Source of the DNA: Pseudomonadota bacterium | GTDB taxonomy: Bacteria; Pseudomonadota; Gammaproteobacteria; Burkholderiales; Burkholderiaceae_C | Reading direction: 5' to 3' | Length of the DNA: 6,903 bases | Assembly (NCBI GenBank): GCA_018241985.1 | Contig: JAFECV010000117.1 | Location: 1 to 6,903, forward strand | In this document: positions 1 through 6,047 of the stretch, in pieces | Layout: each line of letters begins with the position of its first letter | Numbering within the stretch: the first letter of the stretch is position 1 | Notes under the pieces: generated by a model | What the model saw: only the letters and a program-made list of their open reading frames with translations | Databases searched by the model: none | What the model was told of the DNA's origin: nothing | Program-made: the position numbers and the translations under genes

Positions 1-851
1 CGGCGCGCGACGCGAAGCTCAACAACTACTACTACGGCGTGCGGCCGGCCGAAGCCTTGCCCGGGCGGCCGGCCTACGCACCCGGCGCCGGCGTCGACAC
101 CACGCTGGCGCTGTACGGCTCGTACGACCTGTCGGAGCGCTGGCGCCTCCTGGGCGGCGTCTCGGTCACCCGGCTCGCGGGCACGGTGCGCGCCAGCCCG
201 ATCGTGCAGCCGGGCTTGCAGCCGGCCGCGTTCATCGGCGCCGCCTACGATTTCGGCAGCAGCGAGAAAGCCCCCGCAGGCGGCCATTCGCCCACGTACG
301 TGAAGCTGTTGCGCGGCATGGCCGCGGCCGACGGCTGCCACCTGATCCGCATCATGACGCTGCAGTGCGCCAGCATCGACCACGTCAACCCGACCAGCGT
401 GACGGGCATCCAGATCGGCAAACCGTTCATCGAGAAGCTGGGTGGTTTCCCGCTGGACTTCGTCGGCTACGTCGGGCTGCTGCGCCACGATGACAACGGC
501 CTGCAGCCGAACGGCTGGCAGGTCGATGCGTTCATGAAGGCCTACTACTACGGCTTCCCGTGGAGCGCGCGCGTGCGCACGCGGCTCGGTTTCGGCGCCG
601 GCATTTCGGTGGCGCAGCATGTGCCGTACGCCGAGACCAGCAGCCTGGCCACCACCTCGCGCGTGCTCAACTACCTGGACCCGACGATCGACGTCAGCGT
701 GGGCGACCTGATCGGCGCGCGCGCGCTCAAGGACACCTATCTCGGGTTCGGGGTGTCGCACCGCTCTGGGATTTTTGGCTCTTCGCGGCTGCTGGGCAAC
801 GTGAACGGTGGCTCGAACTACATCTACACCTACCTGGAGACGGTGCTCTAG
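1..851 (+). CDS. MipA/OmpV-family outer-membrane protein with extra C-terminal domain (3' part only)
   Basis: The reading frame is already open at the left edge (first whole codon at 3) and ends with TAG at 849-851, giving 282 visible residues; the start codon and signal peptide lie outside the window. The first ~84 residues look like the C-terminal half of a MipA/OmpV barrel (MltA-interacting family). They include a DAKLNNYYYGV stretch just after the edge, a GSYDLSERWRLLGG strand, and a closing AAYDF where ordinary MipA proteins end. About 195 further residues follow, including a Cys pair (DGCHLI, TLQCAS) and alternating strands such as AYYYGF, RTRLGFGAG and DTYLGFGVSHRSGIFG. They end in a Gly/Asn/Tyr-rich NGGSNYIYTYLE segment. 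This tail looks like a second outer-membrane barrel; its His-x-Ser (codons 759-767) recalls the lipid A deacylase PagL, which is an inference. The GTG at 39 is internal, not a start. The gene is convergent with mnmA. Confidence 0.8.
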   Translation, partial: ARDAKLNNYYYGVRPAEALPGRPAYAPGAGVDTTLALYGSYDLSERWRLLGGVSVTRLAGTVRASPIVQPGLQPAAFIGAAYDFGSSEKAPAGGHSPTYVKLLRGMAAADGCHLIRIMTLQCASIDHVNPTSVTGIQIGKPFIEKLGGFPLDFVGYVGLLRHDDNGLQPNGWQVDAFMKAYYYGFPWSARVRTRLGFGAGISVAQHVPYAETSSLATTSRVLNYLDPTIDVSVGDLIGARALKDTYLGFGVSHRSGIFGSSRLLGNVNGGSNYIYTYLETVL

Positions 852-858
852 GTCGAAC

Positions 859-930
859 GATGTTTGCTATCCAATAAATAGCATCAAGTGAGCGAAGGAC
901 CTGCGCTTGCGGGCGATTTTGATGAAAATT
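859..930. repeat. Degenerate Comamonadaceae-type intergenic repeat between convergent genes
   Basis: This AT-richer patch fills the 78-bp gap between the MipA-family gene and mnmA. It holds a 6-bp inverted repeat, TGCTAT (865-870) and ATAGCA (878-883), with a 7-base loop. AGCG (891-894) faces CGCT (904-907). A final inverted repeat, ATTTT (916-920) and AAAAT (925-929), has a GATG loop. The order 'GCTAT...ATAGC, GCGC-rich middle, TTTTGATGAAAAT tail' matches from memory the short dispersed elements common between genes of Comamonadaceae such as Acidovorax and Polaromonas. It may act as a two-way transcription terminator for the facing genes, but neither stem is followed by a clear T-run, so the terminator role is unproven. 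The TGA of mnmA lies at its right edge (930-932). Confidence 0.55.
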
Positions 931-2114
931 CACGCGCTGCCGGTGATCACGCCGCCGCCCAGGCAGACCTCGCCGTCGTAGAGCACCGCCGACTGGCCCG
1001 GCGTCACCGCCCATTGCGGCTCGGCGAAGCGCAGGCCGAACGCGCCGCCGGCGGCGCCGGATTCCAGCGTGCAGGCCGCATCCGCCTGCCGGTAGCGGGT
1101 CTTGGCCGCGTACGCGCCCGGCGCCGGCGCATGGCCGCTGACCCAGCTCGCATCATCGGCGGCAAGCCGGCACGACTGCAGCCACGGGTGCTCGCGGCCC
1201 TGCACCACCCACAGCGTGTTCTGCGCGACGTCCTTGCGCGCGACGTACCAGGGTGCGTGGTCGCCGCCGGCCGGCGCGCCTTGGCCCCGCCGGTCCTTCA
1301 CGCCGCCGATGCCCAGGCCTTGCCGCTGGCCGAGCGTGTAGAACGACAGCCCGATGTGCTGGCCGAGCACGCGGCCGTGTTCGTCCCTGATCGGTCCCGG
1401 CGCGGCGGCGATGTACCGGTTCAGGAACTCGCGGAACGGCCGCTCGCCGATGAAGCAGATGCCGGTCGAGTCCTTCTTCGCCGCGTTCGGTAGCCCGATC
1501 TCGGCGGCGATGCGGCGGACCTCGGTCTTCTTCAGCTCGCCGACCGGGAACAGCGTGCGCGCGAGCTGCGCCTGGTTCAGCCGATGCAGGAAGTAGCTCT
1601 GGTCCTTCGCCGGGTCGAGCCCCTTGAGGAGTTCATAGCGCACGCGAACGCCATCGCGCGCGGTCGCGTGCGATGTTCCATCCTGGCCAACGGGCTCGCC
1701 CGGGTTCGCCGCGACGCGGCGCACCCTCGCGTAATGTCCGGTCGCGATGTGCTCGGCACCGAGCCGCAGCGCATGGTCGAGGAAGGCCTTGAACTTGATC
1801 TCGGCGTTGCACAGCACGTCCGGGTTCGGCGTGCGCCCGGCGCGGTATTCGCGCAGGAACTCGGCGAACACCCGGTCCTTGTATTCGCCGGAGAAGTTCA
1901 CGTGCTCGAGCTCGATGCCGATCACGTCGGCCACCGCGGCCGCGTCGATGAAATCGATGTTCGACGAGCAGTATTCGCTGTCGTCGTCGTCTTCCCAGTT
2001 CTTCATGAACAGGCCGACCACGTCGAAGCCCTGGCGTTTGAGCAGCCAGGCGGAGACGGCGGAATCGACCCCGCCGCTCAGGCCCACCACCACGCGCTGT
2101 CCGCTGCTTTCCAC
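930..2114 (-). CDS. mnmA: tRNA-specific 2-thiouridylase MnmA
   Basis: MnmA is a cytoplasmic ATP-dependent enzyme that makes 2-thiouridine at position 34 of the Lys, Glu and Gln tRNAs, taking sulfur from the IscS/Tus relay. The 394-residue product has every hallmark. A PP-loop SGGVDS at residues 13-18 activates the uridine as an adenylate. The first catalytic Cys is C102 in [12 protein letters not shown], and the second, which carries the persulfide, is C220 in [20 protein letters not shown] (124-131) and DQSYFL (171-176) are also family motifs. The C-terminal half (about 250-394) is the usual beta-barrel pair. The protein is about 25 residues longer than the E. coli enzyme, mainly through a loop near 135-157 and another near 275-286. 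The start is GTG at 2114, chosen because [15 protein letters not shown] gives the normal short N-terminus and AAGGA lies 11 bases upstream. It is the last gene of a minus-strand group, 62 bp behind the DUF3443 gene. Confidence 0.96.
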   Translation of the reverse strand: MESSGQRVVVGLSGGVDSAVSAWLLKRQGFDVVGLFMKNWEDDDDSEYCSSNIDFIDAAAVADVIGIELEHVNFSGEYKDRVFAEFLREYRAGRTPNPDVLCNAEIKFKAFLDHALRLGAEHIATGHYARVRRVAANPGEPVGQDGTSHATARDGVRVRYELLKGLDPAKDQSYFLHRLNQAQLARTLFPVGELKKTEVRRIAAEIGLPNAAKKDSTGICFIGERPFREFLNRYIAAAPGPIRDEHGRVLGQHIGLSFYTLGQRQGLGIGGVKDRRGQGAPAGGDHAPWYVARKDVAQNTLWVVQGREHPWLQSCRLAADDASWVSGHAPAPGAYAAKTRYRQADAACTLESGAAGGAFGLRFAEPQWAVTPGQSAVLYDGEVCLGGGVITGSA

Positions 2115-2125
2115 TGACGATCGAT

Positions 2126-2130
2126 TCCTT
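2126..2130 (-). promoter_or_regulatory. Ribosome binding site of mnmA
   Basis: AAGGA on the minus strand, followed by 11 bases and the GTG start at 2114. It supports the GTG start, since no in-frame ATG gives the normal MnmA N-terminus. Confidence 0.6.
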
Positions 2131-2141
2131 GGGCGGCACCG

Positions 2142-2174
2142 CGCTGGGCGCCTCGCGCGCTCCTCGGCGCAGCG
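2142..2174 (-). other. Bulged hairpin between the DUF3443 gene and mnmA
   Basis: In the 62-bp gap, CGCTG (2142-2146) and CGCC (2149-2152) can pair with GGCGCAGCG (2166-2174): nine base pairs with a two-base GG bulge and a 13-base loop. No T-run follows on the minus strand, so it does not look like an intrinsic terminator, and mnmA may be read through from the upstream genes. It could be an RNA-processing or stability element, or chance in such GC-rich DNA. Confidence 0.3.
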
Positions 2175-2176
2175 AA

Positions 2177-3553
2177 TCAGGGCGTGTAGCCGAACGCCGG
2201 GCCGACGGTCGAAAACCCCGGTGCCGACTGGTTTTCGATCAGGGTCGCAATGGTACGCCCGAGGAAGAAGCTCGCGCCCAGGTCCAGGCTGTTCGCGCCG
2301 ACCGTGCCGCTGTCCGCCGCCAGCCCCGGAATCACGTAGCCGCCCGGGTTGCCGGCGATCGCGCTCTGGGCGTTGACCACCAGCACGTTCGCGTTAGCCT
2401 GGGTGCCGGCGGCGCCGCTGTTCTGGGCGACCAGCGTGGCGGTCGTCGGCGGGCACAGGTAGCCGCTGCCGGCCAGCGCGCCCGAGCAGTCGGGCAGGCT
2501 CAGGTTGCCGCTGGTCGGCATGAAATTCGCCGACGAGCCGCTGTCGATGAAACTCTTCGTCAGCGTGTTGCCGTTGAACACCGACGTGAAATAGCCCTGC
2601 CCGTCCGTCGCGAGCTGTGCGCTGCCGCCGGGCAGCGCGTTGTTCGCGCGCGTGCCGATGCCGAGCACCAGCAGCCCGGTCGCCTGCTTCGCGACGCCGC
2701 CGGGCAGCGTGACCAGCGTGCCGTTGTTGTCGGCCGCCATGACCGCGACCGGGTTTTGCACCTGATCGGCGGTCGGCATCGTGATCGGGGTGCAGGCGCC
2801 GGAGCCGGTGCCGGTGCACTGGTAGTAGACGTTCAGCATCGGCGTCTGCGCGCAGACGCTGCCGCAGTCCTGCGCGAACAGACCGACGCCGACGATGCCG
2901 TTCGCGCCGAGCGCGCTCACGCTCTGCTGCATCGCGCCCTGGTTGCTGCAGCTGGTCGGAACGCTGGCCAGTCGCGGGTCGGAGTCGCCGATCACCTGGA
3001 TCGGGATGTTCAAGGCCGCCGAGCCGGCGAAGTTCGTGCCGCCCCAGTGCAGGTCGGCCGAGCGCACGCCGCCCCAGGCCGGCCCCGAGACGAACGGCAG
3101 GCATTCCCCGACCACCGTGCTGGCGCCGGTCGACGCCTGTGGCAGCGATCCGATCAGCGCCGGGTTCGCCGTGTTGACCGCCGACGCCAGCAGCCTGAGC
3201 CCGACCGAGCCGGTGTCGACCAGCACATGGTCGATGTTGGCGCAGGCGCTGCTGCTGCCAGGCGCGCAGACCCGCACCGTTGCATAGACCGCATTCGGAA
3301 TCTTTATCGACAGCGCCGCCGGGCCGCCGTCGACGTAGACCGGCACCGCGTTCGGGTCGCCGGCGACCGCGCCGGGCCCGGTCGCCGGCGGGGTACCGCC
3401 ACCGGCGGTCGTGCCGCCGTCGCCTCCGCAGGCGGCCAGCATCCCCGTCAGCAAAACGCCTGCGGCCCAGCGCGCACAGCGGGCGGCGAGCACGAATTTC
3501 GCACCCGACTGGTTCGCGGTTCGATGCGCGGGACGGTCCGACCTGCCGTTCAT
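2177..3553 (-). CDS. DUF3443-family lipoprotein, possible pepsin-like aspartic peptidase
   Basis: This 458-residue exported protein matches the DUF3443 family, whose function I do not know. A basic N-terminus and hydrophobic stretch (about 28-41) end in a lipobox L39-A-A-C42, followed by a Gly/Thr/Pro linker to about residue 68. It is therefore probably a lipoprotein anchored in the inner or outer membrane. The mature part has ten further cysteines (96, 104, 151, 202, 230, 234, 246, 254, 356, 367), fitting disulfides outside the cytoplasm. Two Asp-[Thr/Ser]-Gly-Ser motifs, HVLVDTGS (D113) and SFIDSGS (D337), sit about 224 residues apart. NGIVGVGLF (219-227) and [10 protein letters not shown] (425-434) follow them, which resembles the order of landmarks in two-lobed aspartic peptidases (inference). 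I chose the ATG at 3553 because it overlaps the stop of the DUF2844 gene as ATGA, implying translational coupling. The frame stays open to 3988, but that extension is out-of-frame shadow of the upstream gene. Confidence 0.85.
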   Translation of the reverse strand: MNGRSDRPAHRTANQSGAKFVLAARCARWAAGVLLTGMLAACGGDGGTTAGGGTPPATGPGAVAGDPNAVPVYVDGGPAALSIKIPNAVYATVRVCAPGSSSACANIDHVLVDTGSVGLRLLASAVNTANPALIGSLPQASTGASTVVGECLPFVSGPAWGGVRSADLHWGGTNFAGSAALNIPIQVIGDSDPRLASVPTSCSNQGAMQQSVSALGANGIVGVGLFAQDCGSVCAQTPMLNVYYQCTGTGSGACTPITMPTADQVQNPVAVMAADNNGTLVTLPGGVAKQATGLLVLGIGTRANNALPGGSAQLATDGQGYFTSVFNGNTLTKSFIDSGSSANFMPTSGNLSLPDCSGALAGSGYLCPPTTATLVAQNSGAAGTQANANVLVVNAQSAIAGNPGGYVIPGLAADSGTVGANSLDLGASFFLGRTIATLIENQSAPGFSTVGPAFGYTP

Positions 3554-4047
3554 TGCGCCAGCTCCCCGAGGTCGAACCCGGCGGGCAGCGCCGATCGCAG
3601 GTACGAATAGCCGTGAAAGCCGCGCAAGTGCCCGCCGGAGACGATCACCCAGTCCCCACTGTTCGCGCGGAGCTGGTGCAGCGAACGCGGGCCGGCCGGC
3701 TGCTGCTGCGCCGCGTCGAGCTCGGCCTTGTAGCTTCCGAGCAGCACTGCCAGATCGGGCATTGCCGGCGCGGACCATGCGACCGCGAACACCTGGCCGT
3801 TCGCATCGGCGAACTCGACCGCGCTGCCGCCGCCCGCAAGCAGGATCTGATGGCGCGAGAAGCTCGCGCCGACCGCGCTGCGCAGCGCCAGCGGGGCGGC
3901 CAACGCCCGCGCGCGCAGCAGCGCGGCGTCGCCGTTCAGGTCGGCGACGGTGCCGCCGAGGCCGGCCCGCGCCGCCGCGGCGCCGCACAGCAGCGCGAGT
4001 GCAACGCTACTGCGCAACGCCATGGACAACTGAAATGGAAATGACAT
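3550..4047 (-). CDS. DUF2844-family exported protein
   Basis: The product is 165 residues from the chosen ATG at 4047. A Sec signal peptide is evident: hydrophobic core at about 15-26 and an A-R-A cleavage site after residue 28, leaving a mature protein of about 137 residues that begins GLGGTVADL. Family hallmarks of DUF2844 are VFAVAWSAPAMPDLAVLLGSY-like residues at 86-106 (Trp91, Pro98, Asp99, Gly104) and SGGHLRGFHGYSYL at 137-150, then a Leu-Pro-Ala-Gly near 154-157. No catalytic motif is recognisable and the function is unknown. The start at 4047 is preferred because GGAA lies six bases upstream and it gives a clean signal peptide; the frame stays open to 4134, and an ATG at 4023 is also possible. 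Its TGA overlaps the ATG of the DUF3443 gene by four bases. This pair recurs together in Burkholderiales, which suggests one shared job at the cell envelope. Confidence 0.85.
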   Translation of the reverse strand: MSFPFQLSMALRSSVALALLCGAAAARAGLGGTVADLNGDAALLRARALAAPLALRSAVGASFSRHQILLAGGGSAVEFADANGQVFAVAWSAPAMPDLAVLLGSYKAELDAAQQQPAGPRSLHQLRANSGDWVIVSGGHLRGFHGYSYLRSALPAGFDLGELAQ

Positions 4048-4221
4048 CGAGGGTTCCGGCGAGTTGATTTCCGTTCGCGGATTATTGGCCGACATTTCGC
4101 AATCCCCGGCGACCCGAAGCCAGGCGCGATACAAATACCGGGCAAAAACACGGGCCAGGCAACCAACTGTTGGGTGCGAGCATTGGCCAATCCTGAGTCG
4201 GTACGCGATCCGGCCGTGCGA
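4048..4221 (-). promoter_or_regulatory. Intergenic region ahead of the DUF2844-DUF3443 pair, with two palindromes
   Basis: This 174-bp gap is more AT-rich than its surroundings and is the likely site of a promoter for the DUF2844-DUF3443 pair. It contains two short perfect palindromes, CCAACTGTTGG (4163-4173) and ATTGGCCAAT (4182-4191), eight bases apart and about 115-145 bases before the DUF2844 start. They could be operator half-sites or chance. I see no convincing -35/-10 pair. A TGGCCCG...TTGC arrangement on the minus strand (4142-4157) recalls a sigma-54 promoter, but its spacing is one base too long. No terminator for nudJ is evident. Confidence 0.3.
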
Positions 4222-4713
4222 TCAGGCCCACAGGCTCGGGTCGCAGTGGATCAGATCCAGCGGATGGCGCCGGCCGGCGAGGTAGTCCGAGACGCAGCGC
4301 AGCACCAGCGGGCTGCGGTGCCGGGCACGGCTGGCGCGCAGCTCGCCCTCATCCATCCAGAGCGTGCGCACGATGCCGTGGTCCAGCGGTCGCCGCGGGT
4401 CGGCGGCGCCGAGTTCGCCGCAGAACGCGAAGCGCAGGTAGGTCAGGCCCGGGTCCGCGGCACCGCCATCCGCATCCGCAGCGCCGGGCCGCGCCAGGTA
4501 CACGCCGACCAGCGCGGTCGGCTTGAACGCATGGCTGGTCTCCTCCAGCGTCTCGCGCACGCAGGCCTGGGCCGGCGACTCGCCGGGCTCGAGATGCCCG
4601 GCCGGGTTGTTCAGCCGCAGGCCGCCCTGCGTCTGCTCCTCGACCAGCAGGAATCGGCCGTCCTGCTCGATCACCGCTGCCACCGTGACCCTAGGTGCCC
4701 ATCGTTGGTCCAT
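4222..4713 (-). CDS. nudJ: NudJ-like Nudix hydrolase
   Basis: This 163-residue cytoplasmic enzyme belongs to the Nudix family, which cleaves nucleoside diphosphates linked to another group using Mg2+. E. coli NudJ acts on nucleoside di- and triphosphates and on a thiamine precursor diphosphate. The Nudix box runs from G39 to S60: G39, E45, the R53-E54 pair and E57-E58 supply the metal-binding core. The last conserved Gly of the box is replaced by Ser60. The N-terminal RWAPRVTVAAVI, the NNPAGHLEPGES segment, and the C-terminal RSPLVLRCVSDYLAGRRHPL align well with what I recall of E. coli NudJ, which justifies the symbol. The ATG at 4713 gives the usual family N-terminus although no good Shine-Dalgarno is seen. 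In E. coli nudJ directly precedes mnmA; here it is in the same orientation but separated from mnmA by the DUF2844-DUF3443 pair. Confidence 0.88.
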   Translation of the reverse strand: MDQRWAPRVTVAAVIEQDGRFLLVEEQTQGGLRLNNPAGHLEPGESPAQACVRETLEETSHAFKPTALVGVYLARPGAADADGGAADPGLTYLRFAFCGELGAADPRRPLDHGIVRTLWMDEGELRASRARHRSPLVLRCVSDYLAGRRHPLDLIHCDPSLWA

Positions 4714-4794
4714 GACGGATTATTGCAAGGCGGTGCCAGCCCCCGGCGGCGCAGCGGCCGGCCGAACGCCTCGCAAACTAGGGTAAGCTCGGGG

Positions 4795-4855
4795 GCCGTT
4801 CGCGTTCGGGTTTGCGATCGCGGGTCAAAAGTGAACGGCGCGCCCTGCGCCGTTC
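4795..4855 (+). promoter_or_regulatory. pntAA leader with perfect 9-bp hairpin and an alternative pairing
   Basis: GAACGGCGC (4833-4841) and GCGCCGTTC (4847-4855) form a perfect nine-pair stem with a five-base loop, ending 28 bases before the pntAA ATG. The left arm could instead pair with an upstream copy, GCCGTTC (4795-4801), against GAACGGC (4833-4839). The two folds exclude each other. No T-run follows, so it is not an intrinsic terminator. It would act in the mRNA only if transcription starts upstream; a weak -10-like TAGGGT lies at 4779-4784, without a clear -35. If the start lies further down, the stem might instead be a DNA operator. Confidence 0.4.
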
Positions 4856-4870
4856 CCATCGAATCAGAAG

Positions 4871-4875
4871 AGGAG
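4871..4875 (+). promoter_or_regulatory. Ribosome binding site of pntAA
   Basis: AGGAG, eight bases before the ATG at 4884. It decides the start: the open frame reaches back to 4812, but those codons have no binding site and lie in the hairpin leader. Confidence 0.8.
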
Positions 4876-4883
4876 ACCGCCCC

Positions 4884-6011
4884 ATGCAGATAGGCGTGCC
4901 TGCCGAGACCGTGGCCGGCGAAACCCGCGTTGCGGTCACGCCCGAGACGGCGAAAAAGCTCGTGACGCAGGGCCATGCGGTCTGTGTCCAGTCCGGGGCC
5001 GGGGTGGCTGCCAGCGCGGTCGACGAGGCCTATGCGGCGGCCGGCGCGCAAATCGTCGACGCCGCCACCGCGTTCGGCTGTGAACTGGTGCTCAAGGTGC
5101 GCAGCCCATGGGGCAACGAACTCTCCGCGATGCGCCCCGGCGCCGCCGTGGTCGGCATGCTCAACCCGTTCGATGCGGAAGGGTTGCAGGCGCTGGCGGC
5201 TGCCAAGCTCACCGGTTTCGCGCTCGAGGCCGCGCCGCGCACCACGCGGGCGCAGAGCATGGACGTGCTCTCCTCGCAGGCGAACGTCGCCGGCTACAAG
5301 GCGGTGATCATGGCCGCCGACGGCTACCAGCGGCTGCTGCCGATGCTGATGACCGCGGCCGGCACGATCAAGGCCGCGCGCGTCGTGATCCTGGGCGTCG
5401 GCGTCGCCGGGCTGCAGGCGATCGCGACCGCCAAGCGCCTCGGCGCGGTGATCGAGGCCAGTGACGTGCGCCCGAGCGTGAAGGAGCAGGTCGAGTCGCT
5501 CGGCGCCAAGTTCATCGACGTGCCGTACGAGACCCAGGAAGAAAAGGACGCGGCCGAGGGCGTCGGCGGCTACGCGCGCCCGATGCCGGCGAGCTGGCTC
5601 GCGCGCCAGCAGGCCGAGGTCGCGAAACGCGTCGCGCAGGCCGACATCGTGATCAGCACCGCGCTGATCCCGGGCCGGCCCGCGCCGGTGCTGATCACCG
5701 AGGAGATGGTCCGCTCCATGAAGCCCGGCTCGGTGATCGTCGACATCGCCGCCGGCAAGGGCCCGGGCGGCGGCGGCAACTGCCCGCTGACCGAGGCCGA
5801 CCGCACCGTGGTCAAGCACGGCGTGACGCTGGTCGGCGAAACCAACCTGCCGGCGCTGGTCGCCGCCGACGCGTCCGCGCTGTACGCGCGCAACGTGCTC
5901 GACTTCCTCAAGCTCGTCCTGCCCAAGGAGGGCGGGCTCAAGGTCGACCTGGAAGATGACATCGTCGCCGCCTGCCTGGTGACCCAGAACGGCGAAGTGC
6001 GCCGCAAGTAG
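4884..6011 (+). CDS. pntAA: NAD(P) transhydrogenase subunit alpha part 1 (NAD(H)-binding domain I)
   Basis: The 375-residue product is the soluble NAD(H)-binding component (dI) of proton-translocating transhydrogenase, which transfers hydride from NADH to NADP+ driven by the proton gradient. The length matches stand-alone dI as in Rhodospirillum rubrum; the membrane part of alpha is a separate gene. RAQSMD (122-127), the nicotinamide-contacting loop, is intact, as is SSQANVAGY (130-138). The Rossmann motif GVGVAG is at 171-176, with acidic D194 at the end of the next strand, fitting NAD rather than NADP. The mobile loop lies near 216-234 (GGYARPM at 228-234). GETNLPALVAADAS (318-331) and the closing DDIVAACLV are typical. 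The segment from A289 to N299 before the conserved GGNC is Gly-rich and appears a few residues longer than in the homologues I recall. Start is the ATG after AGGAG. pntAB follows after 36 bases; the gene is divergent from nudJ. Confidence 0.95.
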   Translation: MQIGVPAETVAGETRVAVTPETAKKLVTQGHAVCVQSGAGVAASAVDEAYAAAGAQIVDAATAFGCELVLKVRSPWGNELSAMRPGAAVVGMLNPFDAEGLQALAAAKLTGFALEAAPRTTRAQSMDVLSSQANVAGYKAVIMAADGYQRLLPMLMTAAGTIKAARVVILGVGVAGLQAIATAKRLGAVIEASDVRPSVKEQVESLGAKFIDVPYETQEEKDAAEGVGGYARPMPASWLARQQAEVAKRVAQADIVISTALIPGRPAPVLITEEMVRSMKPGSVIVDIAAGKGPGGGGNCPLTEADRTVVKHGVTLVGETNLPALVAADASALYARNVLDFLKLVLPKEGGLKVDLEDDIVAACLVTQNGEVRRK

Positions 6012-6047
6012 CCGCCGAACCCCGAGAACCCACCGGAGAGCCGCCGC

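Noticed and set aside
865..883. An intrinsic terminator for the MipA-family gene or mnmA.
   Set aside because: The six-pair stem is AT-rich and no T-run follows it on either strand, so I kept it only as part of the repeat.
2129..3610. A 493-codon open frame on the plus strand across the DUF3443 gene.
   Set aside because: It is antisense to a gene with clear family motifs, and its product is an Arg/Ala/Gly-rich string with no recognisable domain, typical of a GC-rich shadow frame.
3554..3988. An N-terminal extension of the DUF3443 protein by 145 residues.
   Set aside because: The extension is Arg/Ala/Gly-rich, overlaps the DUF2844 gene in another frame, and would bury the signal peptide and lipobox in the middle of the protein.
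4048..4134. A longer DUF2844 product starting at 4134.
   Set aside because: It adds 29 polar residues in front of the signal peptide and has no ribosome site; the ATG at 4047 has GGAA six bases upstream.
4142..4157. A sigma-54-like TGGCCCG...TTGC on the minus strand upstream of the DUF2844 gene.
   Set aside because: The spacing between GG and GC is eleven bases, one too long for this promoter class.
4725..4738. A sigma-54-like TGGCAC-CGCC-TTGC on the minus strand just upstream of nudJ.
   Set aside because: The GG and GC elements are nine bases apart instead of the strictly required ten, and the implied transcript would start at the ATG itself.
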